From: Nosocomiicoccus massiliensis
GTDB lineage: Bacteria; Bacillota; Bacilli; Staphylococcales; Salinicoccaceae
DNA length: 64,000 nucleotides
Direction of reading: 5' to 3'
Assembly (NCBI RefSeq): GCF_002871345.2
Contig: NZ_CP136964.1
Span: 1,488,001 to 1,552,000 of the forward strand
Below are positions 50,155 through 57,613 of the stretch, piece by piece (position 1 is the first letter of the stretch; every line of letters starts with the position of its first letter). The notes below the pieces were generated by a model. It did no database searches. It saw only the letters and a program-made list of their open reading frames with translations, and had not been told where the DNA came from. A program made the position numbers and the translations under genes.

Positions 50155-51142
50155 TAGTGTTAAGATTTTAATTCTTGTTATACTAATTTTTGTAACAATC
50201 GTACTCACCTTAACGACAGGTACGTTTAAGATGTCACTCATAGACATTTGGAACTTAATGACGGGGCAGGCAACTAGCAAAGTCGCACTTGTATTTTATA
50301 AATTTAGAATGCCGAGACTCATCATCACGCTCGTATGTGGTGCAGCGCTTGCGTTATCTGGGCTTATCTTACAAGTCGTTTCGAAAAATCCATTATCAGA
50401 TCCAGGGATTATAGGTGTGAACGCAGGTAGTGGATTTGGAGTGGTATTATTTATTGCCTTCGTTGCTGGAAATAGTGGTGTGAACCATTTATACACACTA
50501 CCACTAATGAGTTTCATTGGTGGATTACTTACAGTGCTACTCGTTTTCGCGTTATCGTTTGTTGGTGGTAAATTCTCAAGCAACACGTTTATTTTAATCG
50601 GAATTGCGACGGCACTCGGTGTCACAGGATTTGTGTATGTATTTACGTCGATGTTTGATAACACACAAATGGACATGTTAAACCGATTCTTTGCGGGGAA
50701 TATTTGGGGAGACTCATGGGAATTTGTTATTGTGACGATTCCATATATTGTAATCATCATGATAATTACGCTGTTTAGAGTACGCGAGATGTCGATGATG
50801 TCACTTGATGACGATATGCTCACAACACTAGGTATGCATGTCACACGTGAGAAGATTATTTTAATTGTTTTAGCAGCACTACTATCGAGTATCAGTGTGA
50901 GTGTTGCGGGGTCGATTTCATTTATTGGACTCATTGCACCACACATTGCACGCATGATGTTTAAAATTGATATGAAAATTATATTTGTGGGAACTCTATT
51001 AATCGGTGCGTTTCTTTTAAGTTTTGCTGATTTTGTCGGTAAGACTATCGCTGAACCGCTCATCATTCCAGTTGGAATTGTCGTGTCACTCATCGGAGGA
51101 CCATACTTCTTGTATTTACTATTCAGAGGAAAAACAATTTAA
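50147..51142 (+). CDS. Siderophore ABC transporter permease 2
   Basis: 331 residues, FecCD family: RMPRLIITLVCGAALALSGLILQ, then NPLSDPGIIGVNAGSG, and the coupling motif GSISFIGLIAPHIARMM. Start ATG 50147, inside the end of permease 1. The two permeases would form a heterodimer. Confidence 0.92.
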   Translation: MRNSVKILILVILIFVTIVLTLTTGTFKMSLIDIWNLMTGQATSKVALVFYKFRMPRLIITLVCGAALALSGLILQVVSKNPLSDPGIIGVNAGSGFGVVLFIAFVAGNSGVNHLYTLPLMSFIGGLLTVLLVFALSFVGGKFSSNTFILIGIATALGVTGFVYVFTSMFDNTQMDMLNRFFAGNIWGDSWEFVIVTIPYIVIIMIITLFRVREMSMMSLDDDMLTTLGMHVTREKIILIVLAALLSSISVSVAGSISFIGLIAPHIARMMFKIDMKIIFVGTLLIGAFLLSFADFVGKTIAEPLIIPVGIVVSLIGGPYFLYLLFRGKTI

Positions 51143-51306
51143 AGAAGAAAGTGGAGATGGTTCTACAAGTGAAAGCATCTCATTATACAAACTTTCGATT
51201 TCTGAATATACTTCTTTACATTCGTACAGATGTTCTGTAATTAAAGTAGTTATTAATGATTCAAATAAAATATGGTATTGTCGTTTCAAATATAATTTAA
51301 TCATAG

Positions 51307-51432
51307 ATTTTTGGTTTTGAGCAAATCATTAATAGTACGATGTTGAATGATGGTAGAATACGAGAATTATATTAAGAAGGATAGGTATTAAAATGGTCGT
51401 AAACTAAATAAACGATAAACGATATGTTTAAC
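51307..51432 (+). pseudogene. Remnant of a VOC gene with internal deletion
   Basis: The 5' flank and ribosome-binding region match 45342-45422. At GGTATTAAA (51384-51392) the sequence jumps to the last codons of the VOC gene (ATGGTCGTAAACTAA) and its 3' flank. GGTATTAAA occurs in the intact gene at 45414-45422 and 46169-46177, so a paralogous copy appears to have lost its body between these 9-bp repeats. Confidence 0.85.
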
Positions 51433-51506
51433 GTTTGAAATAAAGTGGCATTCGGAGAATAATATTTGGATTTATAGATTATTCTTTAAATAACAAGATA
51501 GCCGCT

Positions 51507-51689
51507 CTTTAGCAAGATTTACTAGAAGTCTTCCGTCTGCAGACTTCTAGAAGAACTTAATCAGACTAGCATGAATTGTGGAACGTTCTCTTCCGGCGTT
51601 CATGCGAAACATTAATTGAGAACTACACACGTAGAAAGAAGTGTAGCAAGATCCTTGGACGCGGGTTCAACTCCCGCCGTCTCCATATA
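51507..51689 (+). repeat. Right copy of ssrA 3' end (displaced, non-functional)
   Basis: 183 bp with 3 mismatches to 39178-39360. It lacks the tmRNA 5' half and the tag frame, so it cannot make tmRNA. One mismatch falls in the T-arm (TTCAACT). Interpreted as the attR-like end of an island integrated at ssrA. Confidence 0.92.
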
Positions 51690-51732
51690 CAAACATTGTC
51701 ATATCAATGTTTACCGTCATTCACGGGGCGTA

Positions 51733-51779
51733 TACGGGCGTTTTCATTTTATTATGAAAACAAGTCCCGTATTTTTTGT
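51733..51779 (+). terminator. Terminator downstream of displaced ssrA end
   Basis: ACGGG...GTTTTCAT pairs with ATGAAAAC...CCCGT, followed by ATTTTTT. It may be the original ssrA terminator, moved away by the insertion. Confidence 0.7.
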
Positions 51780-51992
51780 GTGAATAGATTTATTAATTAT
51801 CAACAGCAATTTAGAAAAATGTTGACAAATAAACTTGATGACTGAGATAAAAAGACTCGAATAATAATTCAATTTTTTTAGTATTGAAATTATAAAAACA
51901 CTATAAGGAATAAAAGGGTGCTTACAATATAGAAAAACCCTCGCGTTTAGTCACATTAATTAAATCTAGAACTTATGTGTAAATGATTTTAA

Positions 51993-52021
51993 TTGACTTA
52001 CGTTTTTAGAATAAGCATAAT
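51993..52021 (+). promoter_or_regulatory. Promoter of the toxin-antitoxin-chaperone-like operon
   Basis: TTGACT at 51993-51998 and CATAAT at 52016-52021 with an exact 17-bp spacer. The implied transcript starts near 52028, leaving a short leader before ATG 52056. Confidence 0.7.
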
Positions 52022-52055
52022 TATAAATAGCAGTAAAACACAAATGAGTGATGTA

Positions 52056-52562
52056 ATGATAATAGATGATTTTAAACTTTGGGGATGTCATGGGACAGAC
52101 TCTACTAAAATTGAAAAATTGACACAGGCTCAACCTATGGAACCTAATAGAAAATTTTTACCTCCAGATTTAGGATTCGGTCTTTATCTATATGTTATGC
52201 GACGAGATGATGTTTTAGAACCATATAACAATGCTATTAATTACCTTAATAGATGGAAACCTGATTATAAGCAAAAGGTCGTCGTTAAAATTGAAGCCAA
52301 TATTAACCCCGATAAAGTATTAAATCTAGATGAGTTTGAAAATCAAGTTATATTTAACGATTTTTATGAAGAAAACGAAAATAAAATTATCACAGAGTTA
52401 CAACGATTATGTAAAAATAATACCTACCATCGTGGTAATTTTGATGGTTTAATAATCGAGATGATGATTAATGAATATAATATCAATGTTGATGCGATTG
52501 CATGTGAAACGTATACTCAGTTTAATCATATAAAAGATAGAAAAAGAATCAAATATTCCTAA
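52056..52562 (+). CDS. Putative ADP-ribosyltransferase-like toxin of a TAC system
   Basis: 168 residues, no signal or membrane segment. HGT at residues 12-14 (LWGCHGTD) followed by LGFGLYLY (39-46) is the pattern of ADP-ribosyltransferase-fold proteins of the H-Y-E type (DUF3990-like); Glu151 (CETY) is a candidate third catalytic residue, by inference only. Start ATG 52056, with GAGTGATG 4-10 nt upstream; the frame-open TTG at 51993 coincides with the -35 and ATG 52044 is an alternative. Followed after 84 bp by a small protein and a SecB-like chaperone. A+T-richer than the backbone genes. Confidence 0.6.
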   Translation: MIIDDFKLWGCHGTDSTKIEKLTQAQPMEPNRKFLPPDLGFGLYLYVMRRDDVLEPYNNAINYLNRWKPDYKQKVVVKIEANINPDKVLNLDEFENQVIFNDFYEENENKIITELQRLCKNNTYHRGNFDGLIIEMMINEYNINVDAIACETYTQFNHIKDRKRIKYS

Positions 52563-52646
52563 CGGTAAAGAGATTTGTATTAGAAATTATAGTACCATTT
52601 CAAGGAAAATAATATGTTGCCCTATTAATTAATGGAGGTGCTAGCA

Positions 52647-52940
52647 ATGGGTATTAATTTAAAGGATTATATAAACAGAGATAATATTAACTTGAGTGAA
52701 GAAAAAATTAGAAAACACTTAATAGATATTTTAAATCTTAGTGACAACGATTTTTTCATTTTAGATATAGATTTAGAACGTATCGATGTTTCTTCGAGAA
52801 TTAAAGATATTACTAACTCCCAAATGCATGAAGAAGAACCAATAAACATTCCCTTTGATCAGATAACACCTAGAAAAACTTATGAGTTACGATTAGAGGG
52901 ATCAATGTTTAACTATTATAATCAGGGATTGATAGCATAA
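52647..52940 (+). CDS. Putative antitoxin of the TAC-like system
   Basis: 97 residues, acidic, no recognised domain. N-terminus GINLKDYINRDNINLSEEKIRKHL is helical; C-terminus TPRKTYELRLEGSMFNYYNQGLIA could be a chaperone-dependent tail. Start ATG 52647 because GGAGGTG lies at 52634-52640; the ATG at 52632 overlaps that site. The stop overlaps the chaperone ATG by 1 nt. The antitoxin role is inferred only from position. Confidence 0.5.
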   Translation: MGINLKDYINRDNINLSEEKIRKHLIDILNLSDNDFFILDIDLERIDVSSRIKDITNSQMHEEEPINIPFDQITPRKTYELRLEGSMFNYYNQGLIA

Positions 52941-53359
52941 TGAAAGCTGAATTAAAATTTTCTGAATATGAGATTGAAGAGATAACTTATAAGATTAATG
53001 TACTCTCAGAAGTAGAGGTTATGGATGATGACGAGAACGCTCCCAGATTAATTTGTAATGTAATTCATTCAGAAGAAGATAACTCTAGATTTATCATTAA
53101 ATTAGGGTTGGAATTAGGAGATTCAAATCTTTCAAAAAATAATATCTATTTGAAATGTATTGTCATTGGAGTTTTTGAGCAAAGCAAGTCTGCAGAATTA
53201 AATTTAGTACCAAATGCTGTATCTATACTTTTTCCATATCTTAGATCAATAATTTCTGATGTTACGTCTAAGGGGAATAGACGTCCAATTATTCTGCCAC
53301 CTATTAATATTAATGAATTCTTAAATCGTGCGGAAAAAATGGATGAAACTATTGAATGA
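52940..53359 (+). CDS. SecB-like chaperone
   Basis: 139 residues, close to the 155 of E. coli SecB. The C-terminal half NAVSILFPYLRSIISDVTSKG followed by RRPIILPPININEFL matches the SecB hallmark (…LFPFAR..VSD.T..GGFPPL.L.PIDF). The preceding YLKCIVIGVFEQS matches the SecB strand ending in GVFE. Gram-positives lack a general SecB, and solitary SecB-like proteins there are typically tied to toxin-antitoxin operons. Translationally coupled (TAATG) to the small upstream gene. Confidence 0.78.
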   Translation: MKAELKFSEYEIEEITYKINVLSEVEVMDDDENAPRLICNVIHSEEDNSRFIIKLGLELGDSNLSKNNIYLKCIVIGVFEQSKSAELNLVPNAVSILFPYLRSIISDVTSKGNRRPIILPPININEFLNRAEKMDETIE

Positions 53360-53472
53360 TTGTTTAGAAGACTTTGCTTTTTTATAAAGTGTGCTTTTAA
53401 AATATGCTTAAACTGTTACAGTTAATTTTATTATTTTTCTTATAAAGCGCCTCCTAAAAATACTTCTTTACA

Positions 53473-53540
53473 TTCGTACAGATGTTCTGTATAGTTAGGA
53501 TATGGTAATAATTATTCAAATGAGATGTAGTGTTATTTAA
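53473..53540 (+). repeat. Copy of a dispersed island-edge element
   Basis: GTACAGATGTTCTGTA (53473-53488; inner dyad TACAGA-tgt-TCTGTA) plus an AT-rich tail similar to 51224-51300 and, more degenerately, 44075-44135. The 15-nt ACTTCTTTACATTCG before it is also shared with 51209. Confidence 0.75.
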
Positions 53541-53604
53541 TAGATTCACTCGTAGAAGTTTGAATGTTTTACACATATTATATTTATTACGGGGGTATTC
53601 TATT

Positions 53605-53805
53605 ATGAATAACGGTACAGTTAAATGGTTTAACGCAGAAAAAGGTTTTGGATTCATCGAGAGAGAAGACGGAGACGACGTATTCGTACACTTCTCAGGT
53701 ATTGTTGGTGAAGGTTACAAAACTTTAGAAGAAGGACAAAACGTTGAGTTCGAAATCGTTGAAGGCAATCGTGGACCACAAGCAACAAACGTTGCTGTTC
53801 AATAA
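53605..53805 (+). CDS. cspA: Cold-shock protein
   Basis: 66 residues, single cold-shock OB domain: [19 protein letters not shown] (RNP-1) and DVFVHFSGI (RNP-2). RNA chaperone. Start ATG 53605; GGGGG lies 9 nt upstream. Own terminator follows. Confidence 0.95.
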   Translation: MNNGTVKWFNAEKGFGFIEREDGDDVFVHFSGIVGEGYKTLEEGQNVEFEIVEGNRGPQATNVAVQ

Positions 53806-53832
53806 TTTAAAATTTATATAGTAATATATAAT

Positions 53833-53867
53833 AAAAGTCAGCAATCTTTGGATTGCTGACTTTTTTG
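53833..53867. terminator. Terminator between cspA and lipoprotein gene
   Basis: AAAAGTCAGCAATC, loop TTTG, GATTGCTGACTTTT, with T runs in both directions. Confidence 0.92.
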
Positions 53868-53868
53868 T

Positions 53869-54411
53869 TTATAAATCTAATTCAGGGTATGCGTTAAACT
53901 CTTCGAAATCTCCTGCAGTATTTAATAGTGGTGCAAATTTCGCAGTAACGACTTCTGGCGTTCCGTTAAACGCGTAATAGACTTTTCCAGTAATTTCTTC
54001 ACCAGGTGCGATTTCTTGTAATATCGAGCTGTCTAAATCATAGTACGTCGCTTCTTTATCATTCACTTGTACTGAGACGTCACGTCCTGCTGGGAAGTTT
54101 TTGTCTGTATTGTTTTTATAATACACTTCAAGCTCTAATACATATTCAAACGATTCAAAATGATCTTCGATTCTTTCATCTGTTAATTGACTCGATTTCA
54201 CAGTGAAGTCGATGCCGTCGATTGTGACGATTTTCCCGATATCGTTACGCGTATCATTTTCGATTTTCTTTTCAGGCGATACTTTAACTTCTTTCACTTC
54301 AGTTTTTTCTGTCGTATTGTCGCTTGGTTCTTCTCTGACGTCAGCTTCGTTATCTGTACTACAACCTGCAATAAATACGATTAGAACAGTGCTTAACAGT
54401 AATTTTTTCAT
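53869..54411 (-). CDS. DUF4352-type lipoprotein
   Basis: 180 residues. Lipobox IAGC (Cys17), an acidic linker, then an immunoglobulin-like DUF4352 domain (DGIDFTVKSSQLTDERI ... EVYYKNNTDKNFPAGRDVSVQVND ... LQEIAPGEEITGKVYYAF). Extracellular, function unknown. Confidence 0.82.
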   Translation of the reverse strand: MKKLLLSTVLIVFIAGCSTDNEADVREEPSDNTTEKTEVKEVKVSPEKKIENDTRNDIGKIVTIDGIDFTVKSSQLTDERIEDHFESFEYVLELEVYYKNNTDKNFPAGRDVSVQVNDKEATYYDLDSSILQEIAPGEEITGKVYYAFNGTPEVVTAKFAPLLNTAGDFEEFNAYPELDL

Positions 54412-54484
54412 AGCGTCTCCTATCGTTAAATGTTTAAAAATATGGTATCATTCTTTTAAATGAGAAACAAATGAGAGTGGTAGT

Positions 54485-55171
54485 ATGACGGAAATTGTCG
54501 TCACGTTAAGCAGTCGTAATTTGACGGAACTTCAACAAGAGTTAAAGGACTTACATCACGCACGAGATGATTTCGACATTTTAGAATTTCGCGGCGATTA
54601 TTTTGAGGACGATGAAGAAATCATCGATGCACTTTATGGGTTAAGAGAATTAAATAAACGTATTTTGTATACATATCGTACGGAAAGTGAAGGTGGATAT
54701 GGTAGTGACGATGATTACGTGTCACATATTAAGTACATTTCAGCGCATGCCCCGTTAGATATTCTCGACATTCAGTACAATAGTTATAGAGAGGCTGCGT
54801 TTATTTCTCACATAAAATCTCGTAGTATCGAAGTACTGTTTAGCCATCATGATTTTCTAAAAACGCCAGATGAAAAAACGGTACAGTCAATCATCGATGG
54901 GATGTATGAATCATTTGCAGACTATTGTAAAGTGGCATATATGCCATCACATAATGAAGACGTCGAATTGCTCTTTGAATTATTAAAAGAAAATAAAGAA
55001 AAGTACGGAAATATGATTATTATCATCGCGATGGGGGAAAGGGGTAAAATAACACGCGTCGCAAAAGAGCCGTACAATTCAGCCTTCACATACGGTTGTT
55101 TAAAGACGCCACAAGCACCAGGACAAGTGGAAATAAAAATGTTAAGAGAGGTATATAAACATAATGAATAA
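54485..55171 (+). CDS. aroD: 3-dehydroquinate dehydratase, type I
   Basis: Third step of the shikimate pathway. 228 residues. LEFRGDYF near the N-terminus, catalytic His in SHHDF (His122) and Schiff-base Lys149 in CKVAYMP, C-terminal QAPGQVEIKML. Overlaps the next gene by 8 nt. Confidence 0.94.
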   Translation: MTEIVVTLSSRNLTELQQELKDLHHARDDFDILEFRGDYFEDDEEIIDALYGLRELNKRILYTYRTESEGGYGSDDDYVSHIKYISAHAPLDILDIQYNSYREAAFISHIKSRSIEVLFSHHDFLKTPDEKTVQSIIDGMYESFADYCKVAYMPSHNEDVELLFELLKENKEKYGNMIIIIAMGERGKITRVAKEPYNSAFTYGCLKTPQAPGQVEIKMLREVYKHNE

Positions 55172-55523
55172 ATATTACGAGTATAAAAAATGTTCAACAT
55201 GTCGTAAAGGTAAAAAGTATATAGAAGATAAAGGAATCAATTTAGAAGTCATTGATATGGTAGAAGAACCACCGTCAGAATACGAACTAAAAGACATCGT
55301 TAGTAAAGCAGATAATTACGAAATCGATGACTTTTTTAATACGCGCGGTAAAGTATTCAAAGATCTCGGCTTAAAAGAAAAGTTAGATACGATGTCATTC
55401 GATGAAAAAATTGAATTACTGTCGAGTGATGGCATGCTTATCAAGCGTCCGATGCTCGTTACAGAGAGTGCTGTCGTTTTAGGATTTAAGGAAGAACAAT
55501 ATGACGCAGTTTTAAATGATTAA
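55164..55523 (+). CDS. ArsC/Spx-family protein (YusI type)
   Basis: 119 residues of the ArsC/Spx thioredoxin fold with CSTC at residues 10-13 and IKRPMLV (cis-Pro, Arg). Precedes gcvH as in other staphylococci and Bacillus. It probably does not reduce arsenate; a redox or regulatory role is likely. Confidence 0.87.
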   Translation: MNKYYEYKKCSTCRKGKKYIEDKGINLEVIDMVEEPPSEYELKDIVSKADNYEIDDFFNTRGKVFKDLGLKEKLDTMSFDEKIELLSSDGMLIKRPMLVTESAVVLGFKEEQYDAVLND

Positions 55524-55603
55524 CATTCTGATTTAATTTGTCTATATGTTAGTTATGTGAGATAATACAATTATTAATTATTCATTACTAGGGGGTTTTT
55601 GTT

Positions 55604-55984
55604 TTGGCAACACCAAACAACTTAAAGTATTCAGAAGATCATGAGTGGGTAAAAGTTGACGGAGATACAGTAACTATTGGTATTACTGAGTTCGCACAGT
55701 CAGAATTAGGAGACATCGTTTTCGTTGAGCTTCCTGAAGAAGGAGACGAAATCGCAAAAGGTGACGACTTCGGTTCAGTAGAATCTGTAAAAACAGTATC
55801 TGAATTATATGCGCCAGTTTCTGGTGAAGTACTTGAAGTAAACGAAGAGCTCGAAGACAGCCCTGAGTTAGTAAACGAATCACCATACGAAGAAGCTTGG
55901 ATGTTAAAAGTTAAGCTTAGAGATGCATCAGAACTTGATGAGTTAATGGATGCAGCAGCTTACGACGAAATGACAGGACAATAA
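55604..55984 (+). CDS. gcvH: Glycine cleavage system H protein
   Basis: 126 residues, TTG start with AGGGGG upstream. Lipoylation site Lys63 in [12 protein letters not shown]. Besides glycine cleavage, H protein supplies lipoyl groups for other complexes in Firmicutes. The gcvT/P genes are not adjacent. Confidence 0.96.
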   Translation: MATPNNLKYSEDHEWVKVDGDTVTIGITEFAQSELGDIVFVELPEEGDEIAKGDDFGSVESVKTVSELYAPVSGEVLEVNEELEDSPELVNESPYEEAWMLKVKLRDASELDELMDAAAYDEMTGQ

Positions 55985-55994
55985 TTTATGTAAG

Positions 55995-56022
55995 AACTCT
56001 AGACGATGTCTAGAGTTTTTTC
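55995..56022 (+). terminator. Terminator after gcvH
   Basis: AACTCTAGAC, loop GAT, GTCTAGAGTT, then T run. Confidence 0.9.
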
Positions 56023-56040
56023 TTTCAAAGGATTTAAAAA

Positions 56041-56364
56041 ATGAAACAAAAAATTACAGAAGAAGAACTAACATCTATCATAAAACGAAGCGGCGTTGAA
56101 GTGATCTACGGGTATACGCCGATGTGTGCGACGTGTAAACTCGCAGAGTCTTTTTTAAATATCGCAACAAAAGTCATAGACGTAAACGTCACAAAGATCG
56201 ATTTAAACTATTATGAGGCTTTTATTCAGCAATATAAAATTCACAGCGTTCCGGCGCTGTTAATCTTTAAAGACGGTAAACTACAAGAAGAAGTGTACGC
56301 GTTTGAGTCGGTGACTAAAATTGTCGAAATATTTAAAAAGTACGTTGACAACGAAAATTCGTAG
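56041..56364 (+). CDS. Thioredoxin-like protein (YusE type)
   Basis: 107 residues with CATC at Cys29/Cys32 and the cis-Pro in HSVPALLIFKDG. Homologue of B. subtilis YusE, also located between gcvH and the methionine ABC operon. No signal peptide, so cytosolic. Confidence 0.87.
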   Translation: MKQKITEEELTSIIKRSGVEVIYGYTPMCATCKLAESFLNIATKVIDVNVTKIDLNYYEAFIQQYKIHSVPALLIFKDGKLQEEVYAFESVTKIVEIFKKYVDNENS

Positions 56365-56373
56365 TGCTACAAT
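56345..56373 (+). promoter_or_regulatory. Promoter of metNIQ
   Basis: TTGACA at 56345-56350, 17-bp spacer, TACAAT at 56368-56373; overlaps the end of the thioredoxin-like gene. Confidence 0.85.
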
Positions 56374-56389
56374 AAATCAAACTTAATAA

Positions 56390-56495
56390 TTCTTATCCAG
56401 AGTGGTGGAGGGAAGTGCCCAAGGAAGCCACGGCAACCGTCTAAATAGACAAGGTGCTAATTCACTGAATGATCAAGATCATTCGAAGATGAGAA
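56390..56495 (+). promoter_or_regulatory. SAM-I (S-box) riboswitch
   Basis: P1 formed by TTCTTATC (56390) and GATGAGAA (to 56495). Conserved core AGAGTGGTGGAGGGA, GAAGCC, GGCAACC and AAGGTGCTAATTC are all present. Binding of S-adenosylmethionine should favour the downstream terminator and shut off methionine import. Confidence 0.93.
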
Positions 56496-56509
56496 AGCGA
56501 ACGTTATTT

Positions 56510-56545
56510 ATGCTTACTCATTTTTGAGTAAGCATTTTTTATTTT
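56510..56545 (+). terminator. SAM-riboswitch terminator
   Basis: ATGCTTACTCA, TTTT loop, TGAGTAAGCAT, then TTTTTT. Acts as the expression platform. Confidence 0.88.
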
Positions 56546-56593
56546 CTTCAAGTGAAAAAGAATTATTAAGCGGATATAACTGGAGGCAAAGCG

Positions 56594-57613
56594 ATGATTG
56601 ATATTAAAAATGTCACTAAAGTTTTTAAAGGGAAAAAGAAAACCGTCCATGCGGTAGATGATGTGTCGTTACATATCGAAAAAGGAGAAATTTTCGGTAT
56701 TATCGGATACTCCGGGGCTGGAAAGTCTACGCTAATCCGAATGCTTAACGGTTTAGAAACACTTTCAAGTGGAGACGTTGTAATCGGTGGAGACACGATA
56801 AACACCCTTTCAAAAAAAGCATTACGTAAAAAGCGCCAAAAAGTGTCGATGATTTTCCAACATTTTAACTTGTTATGGTCTCGCACAGTCTATGAAAACA
56901 TTCGCCTCCCCCTTGAAATCGCAGGTGTATCAAAGAGTGAAATGGACGCTCGTGTGACGGAGTTAATTCATCTTGTCGGTTTAGAAGGTAGAGAACATAA
57001 CTATCCAAGTGAATTATCCGGCGGTCAAAAGCAGCGTGTCGGTATCGCGAGAGCACTTAGCAATCATCCGGAAGTGTTACTATGTGACGAAGCGACGAGT
57101 GCTTTAGACCCACAAACGACAGATGAAATACTCGATCTACTCGTAAAAATTCGTGAAGAATTGGACTTAACAATCGTCATGATCACGCACGAGATGCAAG
57201 TGATTCGTAAAATTTGCGACCGTGCAGCCGTCATGGAAAATGGAAAAGTCATCGAGGTTGCACCGATTATCGAATTGTTCCAAAATCCAAAATCATCAGT
57301 TACAAAACGATTTGTACAAGATGATTTAGACGATGAAGACGTCGACGTTCAAATTAAAGCAATTAAAGAAAGTTTCCCGAATTCGACGGTATTAAAACTC
57401 GGATTTGTCGGTACGAAAGCCAATCGTCCGATCGTCTCTCAAGTAATCAAAACGTATGACTTAGACATGAACGTCTTATCAGGAAATATTAAACAAACAA
57501 ACGACGCATCATACGGTCATCTATACGTTGCGACTGAAGTTCAAGGTGAGACGTTAACTAAAATTATTGAACAGTTTGAACGTGAAAATGTGTCAGTGGA
57601 GGTCATCAAATGA
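56594..57613 (+). CDS. metN: Methionine ABC transporter ATPase MetN
   Basis: 339 residues. Walker A GYSGAGKST, signature LSGGQKQRVGIA, Walker B LLCDEATSALD, and a C-terminal NIL regulatory domain (about 265-339) that senses methionine. The next gene overlaps by 4 nt. The S-box upstream confirms methionine as substrate. Confidence 0.96.
   Translation: MIDIKNVTKVFKGKKKTVHAVDDVSLHIEKGEIFGIIGYSGAGKSTLIRMLNGLETLSSGDVVIGGDTINTLSKKALRKKRQKVSMIFQHFNLLWSRTVYENIRLPLEIAGVSKSEMDARVTELIHLVGLEGREHNYPSELSGGQKQRVGIARALSNHPEVLLCDEATSALDPQTTDEILDLLVKIREELDLTIVMITHEMQVIRKICDRAAVMENGKVIEVAPIIELFQNPKSSVTKRFVQDDLDDEDVDVQIKAIKESFPNSTVLKLGFVGTKANRPIVSQVIKTYDLDMNVLSGNIKQTNDASYGHLYVATEVQGETLTKIIEQFERENVSVEVIK

Larger units (their letters stand above)
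51143..52055. other. Non-coding border region of the island
   Basis: No credible gene. From left to right: a GTACAGATGTTCTGTA element (51224-51239) shared with 53473-53488, a VOC-gene remnant (51307-51432), the ssrA 3' copy (51507-51689), a terminator-like hairpin (51733-51779), an AT-rich stretch, and the promoter of the toxin-antitoxin-chaperone operon at 51993-52021. Confidence 0.75.

Noticed and set aside
50296..51093. 265-codon minus-strand open frame opposite permease 2
   Set aside because: Antisense of a clear FecCD permease; composition is the usual mirror of membrane-protein codons.
51507..51689. A second tmRNA gene
   Set aside because: Only the 3' half is present, with no 5' acceptor strand, no tag reading frame and no promoter.
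51576..51845. An 89-codon open frame over the ssrA copy
   Set aside because: It lies over a non-coding RNA remnant and a terminator hairpin, with no ribosome binding site or protein-like composition.
51993..52055. N-terminal extension of the ART-like protein from TTG 51993
   Set aside because: That TTG is the -35 hexamer of a well-spaced promoter, so it would not be in the transcript.
56041..56364. Secreted thioredoxin
   Set aside because: No signal peptide or membrane anchor precedes the CATC motif.
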